Shown here piece by piece: positions 1 through 5,064 of a stretch of 7,798 bases of DNA. The position numbers were made by a program, and so were the translations under genes. Position 1 is the first letter of the stretch. Every line of letters begins with the position of its first letter. Source of the DNA: Chloroflexota bacterium (GTDB taxonomy: Bacteria; Chloroflexota; UBA11872; VXOZ01). The stretch lies in contig VXOZ01000126.1 of NCBI GenBank assembly GCA_009839775.1, positions 1-7,798 of the forward strand. The letters are read 5' to 3'. Under the pieces are notes generated by a model that saw nothing but the letters and a program-made list of their open reading frames with translations, searched no databases and was not told where the DNA came from.

Positions 1-51
1 CGCCACTCTCTACGCCGACCGGCGAGCCGCCCGAAGCCGAAACAGAAATGA
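1..51 (+). CDS. possible 3' end of an upstream gene (partial)
   Basis: Frame 1 is open from the window edge to a TGA at 49-51, giving about 16 residues rich in Arg, Lys and Pro (ending KPKQK). The stop overlaps the ATG at 48 as ATGA, the usual arrangement for translationally coupled genes. Its third codon positions are mostly G/C, as in the neighbouring genes. No family can be recognised from so little. The other two forward frames are also open up to the flavoprotein start, so the evidence is the ATGA overlap alone. Confidence 0.3.
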   Translation, partial: RHSLRRPASRPKPKQK

Positions 52-1439
52 GACTAATGTCACCTGTTGCGGCTGAGACAATGCGAAGGCGAATTGCCAT
101 TGTGGGCGGAGGTATTTCAGGATTAGGCGCCGCCTGGGCGCTGCACCATAGTGCGGACCGGTTCGACTTTCGGCTGTTCGAGGCGCAGGCACAAATCGGC
201 GGCAATGCCATTACCGCCGACATGCCGCAAGCTGACGGCAGCACGATTCCCTTCGATATTTCCGTCACCGCCTGCATACCCTCGGTCTACCACCACATCC
301 TGCTGTTGATGGAGCAGTTTGGCATCGAGCTGATCGATACCAAATTCAGTTACAGCGTGAAGTATCGCGGCCAGGTGTACGCCCACGACTTCGATTCAGA
401 GATCAAGCAGCAACTGCAAAGCGAAATCGCAAAGTTCCAACGACTTTTGCGGCGTCTCCACTGGTTTGGCGGGCTGACTCGTTCCCAGTCGAAGCTGCTA
501 AACGCTCTGAATCCCTTCAACTACCTGAGCATGGGGACATTGCTCAACCTCGGCGGCTTCTCCGGGGACTTCAGATACAAGATTCTCAAGCCGATGTTCG
601 TCAACTTTCTGATGGCGACGAACGTCTTCGACATGCCCGCGGCGCTCTTCGCGCGGTATCTCGAATTCTTCGACATCGAGAGCGCCACACCCATGCAGAC
701 GTGGGACCGGGGAACACGCCGCATCTACGAAAACCTGTCAGCGGACTTTCGCGACAAGATCTATCTCAACCGCCCGGTCCGCAAGGTATACCGGCAGCCA
801 ACTGGCGTCGTGGTCGAGGATGAGAATGGCGAACGTGAGGCGTTTGACGAAGTGGTCTTCGCGAGTAATGCCAATCAGACTCTGATGATGCTTGACAAGC
901 CCACGTTTCTGGAGCGCTACATTCTCTCGTCGATTCGCTACGAGAGCGAACTCCACAACCATACCGTTGTCCACTCAGACCCTTCCGTCCTGCCGGACAA
1001 TGAGGTGAAGCCCTTGACAACACGGAGCAACCACATCGAACAGTACGGCGCGCGACCGGACAACTATGAGATCACGTACATCATGCACAACCAGCAGCCG
1101 TGGGCCAATCGCAGTGACAAGCCCTGCCTGGTGACCTACAACCCGATCAGCCCTATCGACGAACGGAAGGTCATCAAGAAGTGGTGGTTTCAGCACATCG
1201 TCCACGACGTGCGTCACGTCGCTTGGCTTGTCAACCTGTTCCGCTTCATTCAGGGCAAGCGGTGCACGTGGCACTGCGGCGCGCATACGCTGATCAACAG
1301 CCAAGAGACCTGCTTCGTTACTGGGCTTGCCACCGCCAGACAACTTGGCGCGGACTACCCTTTCAATGATCCCGCGGCTAAGCGCATGTTCAACTATTAC
1401 GGCAGGATCATGTACGGCTGGCGCTTCAGGAAGGCATAG
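48..1439 (+). CDS. FAD-dependent amine oxidase-like flavoprotein (COG2907 type)
   Basis: A 463-residue predicted cytosolic oxidoreductase of the NAD(P)/FAD-binding amine-oxidase superfamily. The N-terminus has a Rossmann dinucleotide fold: GGGISG at residues 20-25 and, at the end of the second strand, Glu45 within FEAQAQIGG, which should bind the ADP-ribose of FAD. Near the C-terminus the block TWHCGAH (from residue 407) followed by GLATARQLG corresponds to the second FAD contact of the family. The internal motifs HTVVHSDPSVLP and LVTYNPISP resemble those of COG2907 'predicted NAD/FAD-binding' proteins, which are related to desaturase/amine-oxidase flavoenzymes and often sit near fatty-acid modification genes. 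The substrate is unknown. The ATG at 48 is chosen because it overlaps a possible upstream stop as ATGA. The in-frame ATGs at 57 and 81 are alternatives, and 81 puts the Rossmann strand at the very N-terminus. The frame is also open to the window edge, so a start further upstream cannot be excluded. There is no clear Shine-Dalgarno. The gene ends 77 bp from the convergent Rieske gene with no obvious terminator between them. Confidence 0.85.
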   Translation: MRLMSPVAAETMRRRIAIVGGGISGLGAAWALHHSADRFDFRLFEAQAQIGGNAITADMPQADGSTIPFDISVTACIPSVYHHILLLMEQFGIELIDTKFSYSVKYRGQVYAHDFDSEIKQQLQSEIAKFQRLLRRLHWFGGLTRSQSKLLNALNPFNYLSMGTLLNLGGFSGDFRYKILKPMFVNFLMATNVFDMPAALFARYLEFFDIESATPMQTWDRGTRRIYENLSADFRDKIYLNRPVRKVYRQPTGVVVEDENGEREAFDEVVFASNANQTLMMLDKPTFLERYILSSIRYESELHNHTVVHSDPSVLPDNEVKPLTTRSNHIEQYGARPDNYEITYIMHNQQPWANRSDKPCLVTYNPISPIDERKVIKKWWFQHIVHDVRHVAWLVNLFRFIQGKRCTWHCGAHTLINSQETCFVTGLATARQLGADYPFNDPAAKRMFNYYGRIMYGWRFRKA

Positions 1440-1516
1440 CGGGTGCACGGCACGGCTGGTGCTTGTTGGCACGGCGTGTCTGGGAGATTGCCGAATAGAC
1501 GGCCTCAGGCAGGAGA

Positions 1517-2557
1517 TCAGTTGCTTTCGGCAAGCTCGGGGTAGAACTGGGCGCAGTAGCGTCGGTATCGGGTGATCTCGCCGTCGGACTTGCAGAGGCG
1601 CGGCCGCGCTTGGTACCGTTTGCGGCTCCAGATGATCTCATCCTGCCGCACTTCGCGCTCTTGCTGCGACGCGGTGAAACTATTCATGATCGGCGCGCGC
1701 ATGCCCACCGGGAGAAATCCCAGGCCCGCGAGCCACCGCTTCGGCTTGCGTATTTCCCGTACTTGCGAGGCTAGCGACATCTCTATGAGTGTGCCGTCGA
1801 CAGGCGTCGCCAGCACCCACAGGCGCATGTCCATGCCGATCGAGTGTTCGTGAATATCCACGAACGAGTATCCCAGCCCGTAGACGTGGGTATCAGCGGA
1901 GAGATCAAACGTGAGTTTCGCGATTCCTGCAATCGACCGTGTGGACTTGAAGTCGAAGCGGCTTCTGAGATAGGGGCCGTCCACCGCCACCGGCTCGGTG
2001 CGTTCCACATGGCCAAAGCCATGGATGTAGCGCAGGTGCGCCAAGTCCACCGAGTTCTCCGTCGTCTCCTGCGGATGTCCGGCAAAGCGGACGGTCCGTA
2101 TTTCGAGGTCGCACCAGCCGTCTTCGTCAAGCGCATCCACGGGCAAATGCCACTGCGGTTCTCGTCCTTGGACGCCCCACCACGCAAAGATCATGCCTAC
2201 GATTTCTTGCGTTTCCAAAACCCGCAGGCCAGTGTGCCTTGGCGCAGGAGCATACGGCGTGGCCACACACGTGCCGGTGGCGTCGAATTCATAACCGTGG
2301 AAGGGACACACCAGCCGGCCGTCGCGCACGCGACCCCCGGCAGCAGGACTGAGATCGGAGCCCAAGTGCGGGCAGTAGGCCTCGGCCACGCAGATGCGCC
2401 CGTCTTCATCACAATAGGCGACGATATTCTCGCCCATCCAGGTCTTCTGGATAAGCTGCTTCTTTTCAATGGTTTCGCGGCTTGCGATAAAGTACCAGCC
2501 CTCCGGAAAAGGGGATGGCAGTATGCCGTTCTCAGACGGCTTAAGTTGGGTTGTCAT
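1517..2557 (-). CDS. Rieske [2Fe-2S] non-heme iron oxygenase, alpha subunit
   Basis: A 346-residue oxygenase that should use electrons passed through a Rieske cluster to activate O2 at a mononuclear iron. Rieske ligands are Cys62, His64, Cys84 and His87 (CPH then CPFHG; C-x-H-x19-C-x2-H). The catalytic domain shows ENSVDLAHLRYIHGF with iron ligands His174 and His179, the electron-bridging Asp171, and the probable third ligand Asp306 in RQDEIIW. The C-terminal block of a WSRKRY-type motif, a basic stretch and QFYPE resembles the monocomponent-type oxygenases that include KshA (3-ketosteroid 9alpha-hydroxylase) and DAF-36/Neverland (cholesterol 7-desaturase). This is a by-eye similarity that suggests a polycyclic or lipid substrate without proving it. 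The ATG at 2557 is preferred because MTTQLKPSENG leads straight into the usual FPEGWYFIA start of the fold. A longer reading to 2683 would run through the promoter. The ribosome site is weak (GGGA, 11 nt upstream). No beta subunit, ferredoxin or reductase gene adjoins it. It is divergent from the P450 gene and could share control with it. Confidence 0.9.
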   Translation of the reverse strand: MTTQLKPSENGILPSPFPEGWYFIASRETIEKKQLIQKTWMGENIVAYCDEDGRICVAEAYCPHLGSDLSPAAGGRVRDGRLVCPFHGYEFDATGTCVATPYAPAPRHTGLRVLETQEIVGMIFAWWGVQGREPQWHLPVDALDEDGWCDLEIRTVRFAGHPQETTENSVDLAHLRYIHGFGHVERTEPVAVDGPYLRSRFDFKSTRSIAGIAKLTFDLSADTHVYGLGYSFVDIHEHSIGMDMRLWVLATPVDGTLIEMSLASQVREIRKPKRWLAGLGFLPVGMRAPIMNSFTASQQEREVRQDEIIWSRKRYQARPRLCKSDGEITRYRRYCAQFYPELAESN

Positions 2558-2621
2558 CTTTGACTCGTTCCCATTGTGTCCCGATTGACAGCTTTGCCGC
2601 CAATCAACTACCATTAAGTCA

Positions 2622-2650
2622 ATGATAACAAAACTACCTGTGTGACACCT
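2622..2650 (-). promoter_or_regulatory. candidate extended -10 promoter for the Rieske gene
   Basis: On the minus strand, TATCAT (2627 down to 2622) matches the -10 consensus at five of six positions and is preceded by TGT (2630-2628), giving an extended -10. The hexamer 17 bp upstream (AGGTGT, 2650-2645) is a poor -35, which is typical of extended -10 promoters. Transcription would begin around 2615, leaving a leader of roughly 58 nt before the ATG at 2557. Confidence 0.4.
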
Positions 2651-2663
2651 TGTGGGTACACAC
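2640..2663. promoter_or_regulatory. inverted repeat, candidate operator
   Basis: A 24-bp dyad with pattern GTGTG-N3-CC-N4-GG-N3-CACAC: 7 of the 12 paired positions are complementary, including the five outermost. The length and spaced half-sites suit a dimeric regulator such as a TetR-type protein. It covers the -35 area of the predicted Rieske promoter, so binding there would be expected to affect that promoter and perhaps also the P450 gene. No regulator gene lies in the window. Confidence 0.4.
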
Positions 2664-2670
2664 GCCAAAT

Positions 2671-2683
2671 GTGCGGCCCGCAC
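2671..2683. promoter_or_regulatory. perfect 6+1+6 inverted repeat in divergent promoter
   Basis: GTGCGG and CCGCAC flank a single central C, an exact palindrome just 7 bp from the larger dyad at 2640-2663. With a one-base centre it cannot fold into a normal hairpin, so a protein-binding site is more likely than a terminator. The short length leaves chance occurrence possible. Confidence 0.3.
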
Positions 2684-2777
2684 TCCTTTGTAGAAAAAAC
2701 TCCTCTACCTTCTCCGCTTACATAATTTACCAATTTCTCCACTACGACATTGCGGCCTTCCAGGTTTCCAGTCATAC

Positions 2778-2782
2778 AAGGA
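2778..2782 (+). promoter_or_regulatory. ribosome binding site of the GPP34-P450 gene
   Basis: AAGGA lies 10 nt before the ATG at 2793. The spacing is slightly long but acceptable, and it supports that codon as the start, which in turn places the GPP34 domain within the translated protein. Confidence 0.5.
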
Positions 2783-2792
2783 TGTAAGACTC

Positions 2793-4826
2793 ATGTCTCT
2801 CACAACAGAACGTGTCGCCACCCATGAGCTAACCCTGCCGCAAGAACTCGTCCTAATGCTGCTCAATGAGGAGACCGGCTACTTTCGCCAGGTGGTCGGC
2901 TGGGACTTGAACTGCGCCGTCATTGGCGCCGTCCTAGGGGAACTCTCGCTCAGATCCCGTATTGACACAGACTTGGAGTCCCTCAAACTGCTGGACGCGA
3001 CGCCGACGGGCAACCCCATCTTGGACCCAATTCTGGAGAAAATCGCCGAAGAACCGGTTGAACATAACGTGCAGTATTGGATCGAGCGGCTTGTCTTTCG
3101 CGCGCCGGCAATCATCGACCAAATCTTGAACCGCTTGGTTGAGCTAAAGATTCTGGACTACCACGACGGCGAATTCTGGACGCTCTCCCGTACCACATGG
3201 CGGACGGAGCTGTACACCGACTCCCGTCAAGTCACCGCGGCTGAATATGTCGAGACGCGTGTGAGCCGGGCAATCTTCGATAATGAGATCCCCAGCCCAC
3301 GAGACGTCATCATCATCGCTCTGCTCAATACGTGCGACGTTTTACGCTTCATCTTTCAACTTGAGGAAGAGTCAGAGGAGCGTATCCAGACTATTTGTAG
3401 GATGGAGTTGATCGGCCGGTCCATAGCGGATGCGGTCGCCAACAACTTTGTCGGAGGCTTGCTCCAGCGGTCCGCTCTCGCCAAGAAGATTCCGACGGTC
3501 CCTCTGCATAAGCTGCTGGTGAATCCGCATCTACGCAGCGCCAACATTCCGGCGATCTTTGCGGAACTTGGTAAAGAGTTCGGCCCCGTGTTCCAGATAC
3601 GCCCGCCCTTTTCAGAACCCCTATACTTCATTGGCGGGCCCCGCGTTAATCAATGGGTACAACGAAACGGGCGGCAATTCCTACGGGCGAGGGATTACTT
3701 TGCCGACTTCGAGAAGGTCTTCGGCGCGTCCGGACTCATTCCCGCCGTAGATGGGGCCGACCATTTCCGGCTGCGCAAGGCCATGTCTCCGGGATACTCA
3801 CGCGAGAGGCTGGAGGCACAACTGGATGATGTCTATCGTAACGCCCGCACGTATATGGCAGATTGGAAGGTTGGAGACTCCTATTCTGCACGGTCGCTGT
3901 GCCGGCGGATGATCAACGCGCAAATTTCGCCGTTCACCGTCAGCATTGAGTCACAAGATATCGTCGACGATCTCATGGCATACAAAGAACGAGGGCTCAG
4001 CACGCACGTCGCGCGGGTCCTGCCCAAGTTCATGCTCTATACCCCCGGCATGAGACGCCGGGCGAAAATCGTCAATGAGGTGGCTGAGCGGGTACAACGC
4101 GTCCATACACCCGCCCAGCGCGCGGGTCGTCCGCGGGATCTCGCGGATGATCTTCTCAGCCTGCAGGCCAGCGATCCGCAGTTCCTGCCGGAATCCAATA
4201 TACCGTTCATGCTGTCGGCGCCGTTGCTTGCCAGCATGTACTTAGGCGATGCGCTGAGCTTTGCAGTCTACGCCATGGCGGCGCAGCCTGAGCTCTATGA
4301 CAGGATCAAGGTAGAAGCGGACGCACTGTTCGGCAATGGCGATCCGCAGGGCGGGGACTTCACCCTGGAAGCAATGGACGTCACGCACCGCTTCCTCATG
4401 GAGGTCTTGCGCATGTACCCGGTTGTGCCCATGTCAATTCGCAACGTCATGAACGCCTGTGTGGTGGAGGGTTTCGAACTGCCGGTGGGAGCGCGGATCC
4501 ACATCGCTACGACCGCCTCGCACTACATGGAGAGTGCCTTTCCTGAACCCTTCAAATTCGATACTGACCGCTATGCGGCGCCGCGTTTTGAGCATCGCAG
4601 CCGGGCATACGCCCCATACGGCCTGGGCACACACACGTGTCTCGGCACCCGGTTGATGGAACGGCAAATGACTATCAACGTACTGATGATCGCGCATTAC
4701 TTCACGCTCGAGGTATCCCCCGAGAAGTTCAGGCACAAGCTCACGTTCAGCCCCTTCCCGTCCAACAAACCAAGCAAGAGGCTGAAGTTCCTCATTGCCG
4801 AGCAGCGGCGTGAGATTCCCGCCTGA
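2793..4826 (+). CDS. GPP34 (GOLPH3-like) domain fused to cytochrome P450
   Basis: A 677-residue two-domain protein. Residues ~11-225 match the GPP34/GOLPH3 fold: LTLPQELVLMLL at the start, GELSLRSRI (49-57), TPTGNPILD (70-78), VQYWIERL (93-100, cf. VQNWIELL in human GOLPH3) and LVELKIL. In eukaryotes this fold binds PI4P at the Golgi; bacterial members are mostly uncharacterised. Residues ~235-677 form a full-length P450 monooxygenase fold: HxxxR in the C helix (His324, Arg328), ExxR in the K helix (Glu537, Arg540), FPEPFKF (583-589), and the heme loop YGLGTHTCLG with thiolate ligand Cys616. The I helix (about 471-498) reads ASMYLGD where most P450s have A-G-x-D/E-T, so the conserved acid-alcohol pair is absent. 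There is no signal peptide or membrane anchor, so association with membrane may come from the GPP34 part. The frame is continuous with no stop between domains. It is divergent from the Rieske gene. The substrate is unknown. Confidence is high for the P450 and good for GPP34. Confidence 0.9.
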   Translation: MSLTTERVATHELTLPQELVLMLLNEETGYFRQVVGWDLNCAVIGAVLGELSLRSRIDTDLESLKLLDATPTGNPILDPILEKIAEEPVEHNVQYWIERLVFRAPAIIDQILNRLVELKILDYHDGEFWTLSRTTWRTELYTDSRQVTAAEYVETRVSRAIFDNEIPSPRDVIIIALLNTCDVLRFIFQLEEESEERIQTICRMELIGRSIADAVANNFVGGLLQRSALAKKIPTVPLHKLLVNPHLRSANIPAIFAELGKEFGPVFQIRPPFSEPLYFIGGPRVNQWVQRNGRQFLRARDYFADFEKVFGASGLIPAVDGADHFRLRKAMSPGYSRERLEAQLDDVYRNARTYMADWKVGDSYSARSLCRRMINAQISPFTVSIESQDIVDDLMAYKERGLSTHVARVLPKFMLYTPGMRRRAKIVNEVAERVQRVHTPAQRAGRPRDLADDLLSLQASDPQFLPESNIPFMLSAPLLASMYLGDALSFAVYAMAAQPELYDRIKVEADALFGNGDPQGGDFTLEAMDVTHRFLMEVLRMYPVVPMSIRNVMNACVVEGFELPVGARIHIATTASHYMESAFPEPFKFDTDRYAAPRFEHRSRAYAPYGLGTHTCLGTRLMERQMTINVLMIAHYFTLEVSPEKFRHKLTFSPFPSNKPSKRLKFLIAEQRREIPA

Positions 4827-4861
4827 TACGCTGTCGCTCCGCGCCTCATTTCTCCGGTAGC

Positions 4862-4905
4862 GCAAGTTTACGACCCCCGTATCACGTACGGGGTTGCAAA
4901 CGTGT
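4862..4905. terminator. long imperfect hairpin after the P450 gene
   Basis: The core stem CCCCGT (4875-4880) pairs with ACGGGG (4888-4893) around a 7-nt loop. Pairing continues outward with one bulged C, CGA/TTG including a G-U pair, a mismatch, GTTT/AAAC, another mismatch and GCA/TGT. It starts 35 bp after the P450 stop. No U-tract follows, so it may be a factor-assisted terminator or an mRNA 3'-end stabiliser rather than a classic intrinsic terminator. Confidence 0.45.
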
Positions 4906-5002
4906 CCTGAGTCTGTCGCAGGGCCTGTGCTAGCGGGAAGTCGGAGCGGATCGGCCTCTCCTGAGCATGCCGAAGGGCGCCGCGTTTCTCGCCGCAACGG
5001 TC

Positions 5003-5040
5003 AATGCGGCAGCATTACCGGCCGGCAATGCTGCCGCATT
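5003..5040. terminator. perfect 14-bp hairpin between convergent genes
   Basis: The arms 5003-5016 (AATGCGGCAGCATT) and 5027-5040 are exact reverse complements. The 10-nt loop contains the self-complementary CCGGCCGG. It lies 24 nt past the stop of the minus-strand transporter gene and 176 nt past the P450 stop. On the plus strand it is followed by TTTGCCTCTT, a partial U-rich tract. On the minus strand there is none. A shared, perhaps bidirectional, terminator is the best reading. A repeated REP-like element is the alternative. Confidence 0.6.
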
Positions 5041-5064
5041 TGCCTCTTACGACAAGCCGTGCTT

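Larger units (their letters stand above)
2558..2792. promoter_or_regulatory. divergent promoter region, Rieske gene / P450 gene
   Basis: A 235-bp non-coding gap between two divergent start codons, visibly more AT-rich than the flanking genes. It holds a candidate promoter for the Rieske gene, two inverted repeats and the ribosome site for the P450 gene. Toward the P450 gene only a lone -10-like hexamer (CATAAT, 2721-2726) was found, without a well-spaced -35, so that start may depend on an activator. No small gene is supported inside it. Confidence 0.65.

Noticed and set aside
975..1472. 165-codon open frame on the minus strand
   Set aside because: Antisense to the flavoprotein C-terminal half, which carries the second FAD motif. 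No family features in the translation.
1440..1516. Possible terminator between the flavoprotein and Rieske genes
   Set aside because: Only a 4-bp stem (GTGC/GCAC around 1459-1472) and an 8-bp direct repeat (GGCACGGC) are present, with no U-tract. This is too weak to call.
1844..2563. 239-codon open frame on the plus strand
   Set aside because: It lies entirely antisense to the Rieske gene apart from the last few bases, whose metal-ligand motifs make the minus strand the coding one. Its translation has no recognisable motifs.
2558..2683. N-terminal extension of the Rieske protein to an upstream ATG
   Set aside because: The extra 42 residues do not resemble the family and would overlap the extended -10 element and dyad. 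The ATG at 2557 leads directly into the usual fold.
2688..2726. TTGTAG plus CATAAT as a promoter for the P450 gene
   Set aside because: The two hexamers are 27 bp apart, far beyond the usual 16-19 bp, so they cannot form one sigma70 promoter.
4434..4997. 187-codon open frame on the minus strand
   Set aside because: Antisense to the heme-binding end of the P450 and running through the terminal hairpin. No independent support.
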